From: Fidelibacterota bacterium
GTDB taxonomy: Bacteria > Fidelibacterota > Marinisomatia > SCGC-AAA003-L08 > GCA-002704045
NCBI GenBank assembly: GCA_002704045.1
Contig: PAFF01000025.1
Coordinates: forward strand, 1 to 23,424
DNA: 23,424 nucleotides
Reading direction: 5' to 3'
Of this stretch, positions 1-7,509 are shown piece by piece (position 1 is the first letter of the stretch; the number at the start of each line of letters is the position of its first letter). Position numbers and translations under genes: made by a program. The notes under the pieces were generated by a model that searched no databases, was not told the DNA's origin, and was given only the letters and a program-made list of their open reading frames with translations.

Positions 1-90
1 AAAAATGATATAATCAATAATACAAATAATGATATCATTAAACATTTTTTTAAATTCACAGATTAAGTTTTGGATTTTAAAATTTTGAAT

Positions 91-183
91 TTATCTTTCT
101 AATATTATAATTATAATATCTTGAATATTTATTATTTCATCATTGATATCTGAAAAAGAATCATAAATATTGAGATAATTTTG
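91..183 (-). pseudogene. Remnant of a dockerin-like repeat, no start codon
   Basis: Downstream of the leucine-rich-repeat gene, the minus strand has a short open frame bounded by stops at 184-186 and 91-93. It contains SDINDEIINIQDIIIIILE. This matches in spacing and character the dockerin-like repeat that ends the neighbouring gene (SDINEDGTTDVIDIVSLVN) and its first repeat (NLNDDLTLNIIDVV). There is no ATG, GTG or TTG start and no upstream coding sequence in frame. I read it as the tail of a lost or rearranged secreted protein gene, or a duplicated repeat. The resemblance is seen in the sequence and the origin is inferred. The rest of 1-195 is AT-rich with nothing I can identify. Confidence 0.4.
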
Positions 184-195
184 TTAAAACTTCCA

Positions 196-1236
196 TTAGT
201 TTAAAATTACATTAACTAAACTAACTATATCAATAACATCTGTTGTTCCATCTTCATTAATATCTGAACATTCATTACAATAATCATCAAGTATACATTC
301 TACCATTAAAACTACATCAATAATGTTTAATGTTAAATCATCATTTAAATTACCAGGTACAAAGGAACATTCAAAACATTCTGAGGTGTCTTGTTCATCT
401 TCTGATGTAATTGGTCCACTACCACAATCAGGATAAGGTGGACATAGATTATTCCAATTTAAACCGACAAAAGTTTCTAGAGAAAGGATACATATACTTT
501 CAGGGATTTGTCCAGCTAATTGATTATCACTTAAATTTAAATAATATAAATTATCAAGATTTCCTAAATCTATAGGAATTTCTCCTGTTAACTGATTACT
601 ACCTAAATCTAAACTAGTTAAATTGGTCAGATTCCCTAATTCAGATGGTATCTCGCCTGTAAGTTGATTATAACCAATATCAAGAGTTATTAAATTAGTT
701 AGATTCCCAATCTCAGATGGAATACTTGTGAACTGATTATCATAGAGGTATAATGATTGAAGGTTAATAAGGTTTCCAATCTCAGGGGTAATAATAGTTA
801 AATCATTTCCTCCCAAAAACAAATCAGTCATATTTACTAACTGTCCAATCTCTAGTGGTATTTCTCCAGACAGTGGGGGGTAATCTGAACCTTCTTGATA
901 AGAAAAGTTTATGAATGTCGTGTCTTCAATATTATAACATTCCCCCCATAATTCAACCTCGGTTTCTTCATTACATATAGATGTTTCTAAACAATTTTCT
1001 AAAAGGACACAAGTACTATATGAATCATCACTAAAAACGTAACCAGGACTACAAAAACATCCAATTTCACAAACTTCAATACACGTATCTGGATCATAAT
1101 AAGGGTTAGAACAAGTTGGTAAACACTCATAAGGTGTACCACAATCAGACCAATACATATTTTCATTACAATCCTGTCCCCAACCTATCGAGAACATTAA
1201 TAGAATGAAATACACCATATTTCGTGTTGTTTTCAT
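196..1236 (-). CDS. Secreted TIL-domain / leucine-rich-repeat protein with dockerin-like C-terminus
   Basis: A 346-residue exported protein of unknown target. Residues 1-20 form a signal peptide, with likely cleavage before Gln21 (SIGWG/QDC). Residues 23-82 hold ten cysteines (C23, 32, 38, 42, 52, 56, 60, 62, 76, 82) in the spacing of a trypsin-inhibitor-like (TIL) domain, including the GCFCSPGYV core. Residues about 104-265 contain roughly six plant-type leucine-rich repeats (LTGEIPSELGNLTNL style), a protein-binding scaffold. Residues 296-346 form two dockerin/EF-hand-like calcium loops (NLNDDLTLNIIDVV and DINEDGTTDVIDIV). Dockerin-like tails of this kind are common on secreted proteins of FCB-group bacteria, where they need not imply a cellulosome. 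The gene is monocistronic, behind a hairpin. The role is probably surface binding or adhesion (inferred); protease inhibition by the TIL part is possible but unproven. Confidence 0.85.
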   Translation of the reverse strand: MKTTRNMVYFILLMFSIGWGQDCNENMYWSDCGTPYECLPTCSNPYYDPDTCIEVCEIGCFCSPGYVFSDDSYSTCVLLENCLETSICNEETEVELWGECYNIEDTTFINFSYQEGSDYPPLSGEIPLEIGQLVNMTDLFLGGNDLTIITPEIGNLINLQSLYLYDNQFTSIPSEIGNLTNLITLDIGYNQLTGEIPSELGNLTNLTSLDLGSNQLTGEIPIDLGNLDNLYYLNLSDNQLAGQIPESICILSLETFVGLNWNNLCPPYPDCGSGPITSEDEQDTSECFECSFVPGNLNDDLTLNIIDVVLMVECILDDYCNECSDINEDGTTDVIDIVSLVNVILN

Positions 1237-1433
1237 ATCTTAATATAATAAATGATTTATTAAATCAGGAAAGGATCTATAATTGAGGGTTTAAGTTATG
1301 TTTTTTTAGGATAAACTTTAGTTGGAAAAGGTCATTCTACGGTAACCGATTAACTTTACTTGGGGGGGTTAATATTTTTAATAAAATTTATCGTCATAAT
1401 CTATATCTATTTATATTAAAATTAGAGACAATT
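1237..1433. other. Intergenic leader upstream of the TIL/LRR gene
   Basis: Non-coding in all frames that I read, with stops throughout. It should hold the promoter of the gene starting at 1236, but the AT-rich sequence offers many -10-like boxes and I cannot pick one. It contains a TTGGGGGGGTT motif at 1360-1370 on the plus strand, which recurs on the minus strand near 4116-4122, and a short CGGT-A-ACCG inverted repeat at 1340-1348. Confidence 0.4.
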
Positions 1434-1462
1434 TGGAAGAAGTCGGGTTCCGTCTTCTTCCA
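1434..1462 (-). terminator. Hairpin downstream of the O-acetylation gene pair
   Basis: TGGAAGAAG (1434-1442) pairs perfectly with CTTCTTCCA (1454-1462). After one T-T mismatch, three more G-C pairs (CGG/CCG) close a three-base loop. It lies 15 nt past the stop codon at 1477 and stands out in GC content from its surroundings. On the minus strand it is followed by AAATTG rather than a run of T, so it is either a weak intrinsic terminator or an RNA 3'-end stabilising hairpin. Confidence 0.5.
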
Positions 1463-1476
1463 CTTTTCATATTTAA

Positions 1477-2349
1477 CTAATTAAATGTTTTTTTAATATA
1501 ATTTGATAAATGTCTAGTTTGTATTTTTGCTCCTTCATGATTAACATGTGTATTATCTTTAAAATATATTTTTTCTTTAAGTATATCAATTTGATTCAAA
1601 TAATTAGGTAAGTATGCTTCTAATTGATTTAAAAACTTACTATTTTTATTTAAGTATATTGGAGATGTAAAAAAAATAAGTTTAATTCCTTCATCATTAC
1701 ATAAACTAATAAGACTATCTATATGTAGATTATTTAAATCTAATTTTTCATTGTTATTTAAATCAATAATATTCTCTTTAAACTCTTTATAATCAAGTGG
1801 AGAATATCCCTTATTATTTGAAATACTTAAATTATAATTTTTCAATAACGTTTTATAAAATTCTCTCCAACCTAAATCTCGATATTTTGTATATCTATAT
1901 AATGGAATTTGATAAAATATAACATCTTCTGAATAATTAAAATATGAACTAATAATATCTGAATTGTAATATTGTAAAAATTGTTGTCTTGCTAAAACAT
2001 CACTAGATATAAATTGTATTTTGTTATAAACTTCCACTGCGATTATTTTAGGCTTTCTAAAATGATTTAAATACAGTTTTAACATAGTTAATATTTCCAA
2101 TGGGTTTGAACTTGGTATCCCTAAATTTATACTTGATATGCCTAAAGATGAATCTAATTGAGATGGTATTATGTTATGTTTTACTCTGGAATCACCTAAA
2201 ACAAGCATATCATAATCTTTTTTAATAGAATTAAAAACTTTTCTATTAGAAAAATTCATATAAAAATAATCAAAAAACTTATCAGCTATGAAAGCAAGTA
2301 TAAATACACTGATAAAAATAATTGTTATTTTTTTTAAAAAATTATTCAT
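1477..2349 (-). CDS. SGNH-fold membrane-anchored accessory protein of the MBOAT acetylation pair
   Basis: A 290-residue protein with one N-terminal membrane segment (residues about 7-23), then an extracytoplasmic SGNH-hydrolase-like domain. The block I nucleophile motif GDSR is at 52-55 and the catalytic pair DNTH is at 265-268 (Asp265, His268), as in the AlgJ/AlgX and DltD-like partners of MBOAT proteins. Its ATG overlaps the MBOAT stop codon by one base (TAATG), so the two are translationally coupled. Family knowledge: the MBOAT protein passes an acetyl group across the membrane and the SGNH partner places it on an exported polysaccharide. The substrate is not given by the neighbourhood, since no polysaccharide synthesis genes are visible. 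A cytosolic esterase is less likely given the anchor and the coupling. Confidence 0.75.
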   Translation of the reverse strand: MNNFLKKITIIFISVFILAFIADKFFDYFYMNFSNRKVFNSIKKDYDMLVLGDSRVKHNIIPSQLDSSLGISSINLGIPSSNPLEILTMLKLYLNHFRKPKIIAVEVYNKIQFISSDVLARQQFLQYYNSDIISSYFNYSEDVIFYQIPLYRYTKYRDLGWREFYKTLLKNYNLSISNNKGYSPLDYKEFKENIIDLNNNEKLDLNNLHIDSLISLCNDEGIKLIFFTSPIYLNKNSKFLNQLEAYLPNYLNQIDILKEKIYFKDNTHVNHEGAKIQTRHLSNYIKKTFN

Positions 2350-3782
2350 TAAAATTGAAAATAAATAAAATCACTTGGATTGAAAAAATTACCAAAATAT
2401 AATGTAAAAAATATTAATAGTATTAAGGACATATCACCTAACTTTTTATCAAGGTATAATCTGATTTCAAAAAAAATAAAAATAACTATAACTATAAATG
2501 GCTCTAAAATAAAACCTTCTGTAAATGGATTTCTATATTTGATTAATTCATTAATATTAAATAAATCAGTAACCATCTTGACAATATAATTTATCGATGA
2601 TTCTATATTAGATGATCTAAAAAATATCCAAGCGATTAAAACTGAAAAATATGTAATTGTTATTTTTATAAATTTGACCAAGAATTTAATAAAACTATTT
2701 TTATGAATTGCTATATAATTGAAAAAATGTAAATACAATAAATATAATAAATAAAAAATTGAATGAATAAAACCCCAAGCAATAAATGTCCAATTTGCTC
2801 CATGCCAAAACCCACTAACTATAAAAATAACAAAAATATTTCTAATTTTTTTTAAAAAATATACTCTAGAACCTCCTAATGGAATGTATAAATAATCTCT
2901 AAACCAACTTGATAATGATATATGCCACCTTTTCCAAAACTCACCAATATTACTTGAGAAATAAGGGAAATTAAAATTTATCATTAATTTAAAACCGAAT
3001 AATCTAGCTGTTCCAATCGCTATATCTGAATATCCACTAAAATCACAATATATTTGTATAGAGAAATAAATAGCTCCAAACAGTAATATTAAACCACTAT
3101 AACTACTATAGTTAGTGAAAATATCATCTACAAAAAATGCACAATTATCAGCAATAGCAACTTTTTTAAACATACCCCATACTATTAGACTAAATCCCTT
3201 TAAACCATCATCATAATTAAATTTTCTATTTTTAAGAATCTGAGGAAGTAGATTAGATGCTCTTTCTATTGGACCTGCTACAAGTTGAGGGAAGAAGCTA
3301 ACAAACGATGCGAATGATATAAAATCTTTAGTAGGTTTTAATTTATTATAATAAATATCAAGGGAATATGACATTGTTTGAAATGTATAAAATGATATTC
3401 CAACAGGTAATATGATATTTAAACTCCATACGTTTTGATATTCATAACCAACGGATGATAATAAATCAACCCAAGATTCAATAAAAAAATTAAAATATTT
3501 GAAAAAACCTAATAATCCTAAATTAAAAACAATACTAAGCCATAAAAAGCTCTTCTTTTTTTTAGTATTCTTATTATTAAAAATTTGTATACCTACAAAA
3601 TAATCAACAACAGTTGATAAAAATATTAAAGATAAAAATCTCCAATCCCACCAACCATAAAAAATATAACTACTAATTAATATTAATAAATTTTGTAATT
3701 TTAAATGCTTATTGAATACAAACCAATATAAACAAAAAACAACTGGGAGGAATATCAAAAATTCTATCGAGTTAAATAACAT
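2349..3782 (-). CDS. MBOAT-family membrane O-acyltransferase (AlgI-like)
   Basis: A 477-residue polytopic membrane protein with the full set of AlgI-type features: N-terminal FNSIEFLIFLPVVFCLYW, PVGISFYTFQTMSY (126-139), FFPQLVAGPIER (163-174), QIYCDFSGYSDIA (243-255), WKRWHISLSSWFRDYLYIPLGG (283-304) and the active-site block GFWHGANW with the invariant His327. Length fits the family (about 460-520). It moves acetyl groups across the inner membrane for O-acetylation of an exported glycan, working with the SGNH protein encoded next. The gene starts with ATG. It follows a start-less helix-turn-helix frame and is about 350 nt from glmS, so it probably has its own promoter in that gap, which I could not pinpoint. 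Confidence 0.93.
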   Translation of the reverse strand: MLFNSIEFLIFLPVVFCLYWFVFNKHLKLQNLLILISSYIFYGWWDWRFLSLIFLSTVVDYFVGIQIFNNKNTKKKKSFLWLSIVFNLGLLGFFKYFNFFIESWVDLLSSVGYEYQNVWSLNIILPVGISFYTFQTMSYSLDIYYNKLKPTKDFISFASFVSFFPQLVAGPIERASNLLPQILKNRKFNYDDGLKGFSLIVWGMFKKVAIADNCAFFVDDIFTNYSSYSGLILLFGAIYFSIQIYCDFSGYSDIAIGTARLFGFKLMINFNFPYFSSNIGEFWKRWHISLSSWFRDYLYIPLGGSRVYFLKKIRNIFVIFIVSGFWHGANWTFIAWGFIHSIFYLLYLLYLHFFNYIAIHKNSFIKFLVKFIKITITYFSVLIAWIFFRSSNIESSINYIVKMVTDLFNINELIKYRNPFTEGFILEPFIVIVIFIFFEIRLYLDKKLGDMSLILLIFFTLYFGNFFNPSDFIYFQF

Positions 3783-3801
3783 ACTTATAATTTAATATTA
3801 A

Positions 3802-4140
3802 TTATTTAAAAATTATTTTAATATTTTTAACATCTAGAGATGTTACTTCAACATTTAGTTCTTGGTTCTTTTTAATTTTAGTATAATTTGACCAAACTTT
3901 CTGTGATGTAAATTCACCTAAATTACCTCTTGTGGGTTCATAACCAAGTTCATTAAGTCTATTAGATATTTGTTTATAGGATAAACCTTTATCTTTTAAT
4001 TCACAGATTTTCTTATACAGATCTATTTGTTTTTTGGAAAGTTTTACTGGATTTAGATTCTTACATTCAATCTTGACGTCATATTTTAAATAGGGTCTTT
4101 TCTCTTCTATACAACCCCCCCAACTAAAACTATTCCACTG
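3802..4140 (-). pseudogene. Start-less helix-turn-helix reading frame between glmS and the MBOAT gene
   Basis: A minus-strand frame runs 112 codons from the TAA at 4141-4143 to the TAA at 3802-3804, but has no ATG, GTG or TTG anywhere in it. The composition is protein-like: LSKKQIDLYKKICELKDKGL, then SYKQISNRLNELGYEPTRG and FTSQKVWSNYTKIKKN. That resembles the small DNA-binding 'recombinase'-type domain (xxxGLSxxxIAxxLNExGxxxxRG) found at the back of serine recombinases and in stand-alone HTH proteins. A frame this long is very unlikely by chance in such AT-rich DNA. The frame opens (FSWGGCIEEKRP) across a run of seven G at 4116-4122. If that run had six G, a TTG at 4123-4125 would enter the frame. 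It is therefore a decayed gene, a sequencing slip in the G run, or a gene with a non-standard start. I cannot separate these. Confidence 0.5.
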
Positions 4141-5965
4141 TTACAGATTTTGCTAAGTTCCTTGGCTGATCAACGTTACAACCTTTCAAAACAGCAATGT
4201 GATATGCAAGTAATTGAAGTGGAATTGTAGTTAAAAGTGGTAATATAAATGTATGCATATCTTCAACATCTTTAATAAAAACCAAATGATCACACAAATT
4301 ATCTAACTCCTTTGATAAAATTGTAGAAATACAAATTATTTTTCCACCTCTAGATTTCACCTCTTGAATATTTGATAATACTTTATTAAATCTATTTTTA
4401 GTGACAATAAATACAACAGGCATATTATTATCAATTAGTGCAATAGGTCCATGTTTCATTTCTGCTGCGGGATATCCTTCTGCATGAATATATGAAATTT
4501 CTTTTAATTTTAATGCGCCTTCTAAAGCTACTGGAAATTGATAACCTCTTCCCAAATACAAAAAATTATTAACTTGAACGAATTTTTTTGATATCTTGTA
4601 AATTTCATCGTCTAATGTGAGGATTCTTTTTATTATTTGGGGAACTTTCTTTAGCTGCGATGCTATTTGTAAACATTTTTTTTTATTTTTATTTTGCGCA
4701 ATGAATAAACCCATTAAAATCAATACAGAAACTTGAGATGTAAAAGCTTTCGTTGATGCAACACCAATCTCATGACCAGCATGCATATAAATTCCACAAG
4801 CGGTTTCTCTAGCAATTGAACTACCAACAACATTAACTATACCTAATGTTAGAGCTCCAACATTCTTTGCTTTTTCAATTGCAGCTAAAGTATCTGCAGT
4901 TTCCCCAGATTGACTAATAGCAATTAATAAGCTATTTTTATCAATTGGTGTATTTCTATATCTAAATTCTGATGCGTATTCTACTTTTACTGGTTTTGAC
5001 ATTAACTCTTCAAAGATGTAACTACCTATTTGAGCAGCATGCCATGAAGTACCACAAGCTGTAATATAAATATTACTTGAATTAATAATTTTATCATAGT
5101 AATCTTCAATACCACCCAATTTAATTCTTCCATCATTTAAAATTCTACCTCGAAATGAATCATAAATAGCGTCAGGTTGATAATGTATTTCTTTTAGCAT
5201 AAAATGATTAAAATCACCTTTTTCAATTTGCTCCAAAGAATATTCAATTTTTTTAATTTCCTTATTTATTTCATTATCATGGTCAATATGTTTGATTTTA
5301 TAATCATTACTAGTTATCTCTACAATTTCTCCATCATCAAGAAAAAATATATTTCTTGTAAAATTAATAATTGCTGAAATATCAGATGCTAAATAATTTT
5401 CATTTTTTCCAATTCCAATAGTTAAAGGACTCCCTTGCCTTGCAGCAATTATTCTATCAGGTTCATCAGAGCACATCACTAAAATGCCGTAAGTTCCAAT
5501 CACTTCTTTTAAGGCTAATTTTACTGTTTCAAAGAAAGAAAGATTCTCTGATTGATATAAATAACTTATAAACTGTACAAGAACTTCAGTATCAGTATCG
5601 CTTGAAAATTGGACCCCCTTTTCTTCTAAAAAAATTCTTAAAGAACTATGATTTTCAATTATACCATTATGAATTAAACTGAATTTATTTAAGGAATCGT
5701 TGTGGGGGTGCGCATTAATTAAGTTTGGTTCACCATGAGTTGCCCACCTTGTGTGACCAATACCTATTTTACCCAAATGCTTTCCTTCATCAATTTTATT
5801 TTCTAAATCAACTATTTTACCCTTACATTTTGTAGTTGAAATAGAATTTGATTCAAAAGTTGATATTCCGGCTGAATCATATCCTCTATATTCTAACCTT
5901 TTTAATCCATCAACTATTATATCTTTTGATTTTTTATTACCTATATACCCAATAATTCCACACAT
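4130..5965 (-). CDS. glmS: Glucosamine-fructose-6-phosphate aminotransferase (isomerising)
   Basis: Makes glucosamine-6-phosphate from fructose-6-phosphate and glutamine in the cytosol, the first step to UDP-GlcNAc for peptidoglycan and lipopolysaccharide. I place the start at the ATG at 5963-5965 (611 residues) because this puts the nucleophile Cys2 directly after Met (MCGIIGYIG). A longer frame to 5986 would bury that Cys and overlap guaA. The glutaminase half shows GHTRWATHG, LIHNGIIENH and DTDTEVL. The two SIS halves show ITACGTSWHA, ISQSGETADT, ASTKAFTSQ and LEGALKLKEISYIHAEG, and the C-terminus is the usual QPRNLAKSVTVE. It begins 7 nt after the guaA stop and is the last gene of the long operon. 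I see no glmS ribozyme and none would fit in the 7-nt gap. Confidence 0.97.
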   Translation of the reverse strand: MCGIIGYIGNKKSKDIIVDGLKRLEYRGYDSAGISTFESNSISTTKCKGKIVDLENKIDEGKHLGKIGIGHTRWATHGEPNLINAHPHNDSLNKFSLIHNGIIENHSSLRIFLEEKGVQFSSDTDTEVLVQFISYLYQSENLSFFETVKLALKEVIGTYGILVMCSDEPDRIIAARQGSPLTIGIGKNENYLASDISAIINFTRNIFFLDDGEIVEITSNDYKIKHIDHDNEINKEIKKIEYSLEQIEKGDFNHFMLKEIHYQPDAIYDSFRGRILNDGRIKLGGIEDYYDKIINSSNIYITACGTSWHAAQIGSYIFEELMSKPVKVEYASEFRYRNTPIDKNSLLIAISQSGETADTLAAIEKAKNVGALTLGIVNVVGSSIARETACGIYMHAGHEIGVASTKAFTSQVSVLILMGLFIAQNKNKKKCLQIASQLKKVPQIIKRILTLDDEIYKISKKFVQVNNFLYLGRGYQFPVALEGALKLKEISYIHAEGYPAAEMKHGPIALIDNNMPVVFIVTKNRFNKVLSNIQEVKSRGGKIICISTILSKELDNLCDHLVFIKDVEDMHTFILPLLTTIPLQLLAYHIAVLKGCNVDQPRNLAKSVTVE

Positions 5966-5972
5966 ATCTAGT

Positions 5973-7502
5973 TTATTCCCATTCAATTGTTCCAGGTGGT
6001 TTTGTGGTTATATCATATACAACTCTATTAACACCATTTACATTATTAATAATTTCACTTGAAACTTTATTTAATATATCATACGGCATTTTATACCAAT
6101 CAGCTGTCATACCATCAAGACTTGTAACAGCTCTTAAAGCAATAATATTTTCATAAGTCCTTGCATCTCCCATAACACCTACAGTTTTTGAGGGAATCAG
6201 TACGCAGAAGGCTTGCCAAATTTTCTCATATTCATTTGTTTCTCTCAAAATTTTTATAAAAATTTCATCAGCTGATTTTAAAATATTAATTTTTCTTTTA
6301 TTTATTTTTCCTAAAATTCTAATAGCTAAACCAGGACCTGGAAATGGATGTCTGTTTAAAATGAAATTTGGAATATTTAATTCTTTACCTACTTTTCTAA
6401 CTTCATCTTTAAATAAATCTTTCACAGGTTCAATTAATTCAAATTTAATATTATCTGGCAACCCTCCAACATTATGATGAGATTTGATTGTATCTGAGAC
6501 TCCATCTTCAATTCCTCCTGATTCAATTATATCTGGATAGAGGGTTCCTTGTGCCAAAAATTTATAATTACCAACTTTCTCACTTATCTCTTCAAAAGCT
6601 CTGATGAACTGTTCTCCAATTATTTTCCTTTTCTGCTCAGGGTCATTGATATTAGTTATTTTTTTTAAAAAAATATTTGAATAATCATATACATTAATAT
6701 TTATTCCAATACCATTTTTTAAACTTGATAAAACTTCTGCAACTTCATTATTTCTTAAAAATCCATGATCAATGAATACACAGCTAAGTTGGTTACCTAT
6801 AGCTTTATGTAATAAAACAGCTACAACAGCAGAATCTACACCACCACTAATTGCACATAAAACATGATTCTTTTTTACTTTATTTCTTATTTTGATTATT
6901 GATTTATCAATGAAATTTTCAGAAGTCCATTTTTTTTCACAATTAGAAATATTAAATAAAAAGTTATCTAAAATTGTTTCACCTTCAATTGTATGATTTA
7001 CTTCTGGATGAAACTGTAACCCGTAAATAGGTAAATTCTTATGTTGAATACCTGCAATAATGTTATTATCAGATAATGCAATTTTATTCCAATCTGTATT
7101 CAATTTAAATACTTGATCACCGTGACTCATCCAGACATCAGTTTCTTTTTTTAAATTTTTAAAAATTTGACTTTCATTTTTAATTGAAACTTTTGCAAGT
7201 CCATATTCTCCATTACCTTTAGAATCTATTTTACCACCCCATTGTTGAATTATTAACTGCATCCCGTAGCAAATTCCTAGAATTGGTTTATTTATTTCTT
7301 TAAGAATCCAGTTAATTTTTGGAGATTTATTATTATATACGCTTGAGGGTCCACCTGATAAAATTATAGCTTTTATTTTTGGATTTTTTAAAATTTCAAT
7401 ATCAGTTTTGTATGAAAAAATTTCTGAATAAACATTTTTTTCTCTTATTCTTCTTGCAATTAATTTTGTGTATTGCGAACCAAAATCTATTATCGCAATC
7501 AT
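5973..7502 (-). CDS. guaA: GMP synthase (glutamine-hydrolysing)
   Basis: Converts XMP to GMP with ATP and glutamine. I choose the ATG at 7500-7502 (MIAIIDFGSQYTKLIARRIRE, 509 residues), which matches where the family begins and sits 7 nt past the accD stop. ATGs at 7515-7517 or 7545-7547 would overlap accD. Numbering from this start, the class I glutamine amidotransferase domain has nucleophile Cys78 (GICYGMQL) and the His165/Glu167 pair in QFHPEV. The PP-loop ATP pyrophosphatase is SGGVDS at 219-224. Further landmarks are GTLYPDIIESG, HHNVGGLP and RHPFPGPGLAIRILG, and the C-terminal dimerisation domain ends in TKPPGTIEWE. All key residues are intact. It lies between accD and glmS in one transcript. 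Confidence 0.97.
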   Translation of the reverse strand: MIAIIDFGSQYTKLIARRIREKNVYSEIFSYKTDIEILKNPKIKAIILSGGPSSVYNNKSPKINWILKEINKPILGICYGMQLIIQQWGGKIDSKGNGEYGLAKVSIKNESQIFKNLKKETDVWMSHGDQVFKLNTDWNKIALSDNNIIAGIQHKNLPIYGLQFHPEVNHTIEGETILDNFLFNISNCEKKWTSENFIDKSIIKIRNKVKKNHVLCAISGGVDSAVVAVLLHKAIGNQLSCVFIDHGFLRNNEVAEVLSSLKNGIGININVYDYSNIFLKKITNINDPEQKRKIIGEQFIRAFEEISEKVGNYKFLAQGTLYPDIIESGGIEDGVSDTIKSHHNVGGLPDNIKFELIEPVKDLFKDEVRKVGKELNIPNFILNRHPFPGPGLAIRILGKINKRKINILKSADEIFIKILRETNEYEKIWQAFCVLIPSKTVGVMGDARTYENIIALRAVTSLDGMTADWYKMPYDILNKVSSEIINNVNGVNRVVYDITTKPPGTIEWE

Positions 7503-7509
7503 AGATGAA

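Noticed and set aside
1..45. Short minus-strand frame from an ATG at 43-45 running off the left edge
   Set aside because: Only 15 codons of Ile-rich translation are visible, with no ribosome binding site or recognisable motif.
102..119. Perfect 18-base palindrome made only of A and T
   Set aside because: It falls inside the dockerin-like remnant where runs of Ile codons (ATT/ATA) create such symmetry, and A/T-only palindromes are expected often at this base composition.
196..350. Type IX secretion C-terminal sorting domain on the TIL/LRR protein
   Set aside because: The C-terminus is a dockerin-like calcium-loop pair. I see no Por-type sorting domain, so the link to the PorX-like regulator is not supported by this gene.
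5966..5986. Longer glmS start at 5984-5986
   Set aside because: It would add seven residues before the catalytic Cys that must be N-terminal after Met removal, and would overlap guaA. The ATG at 5963-5965 is preferred.
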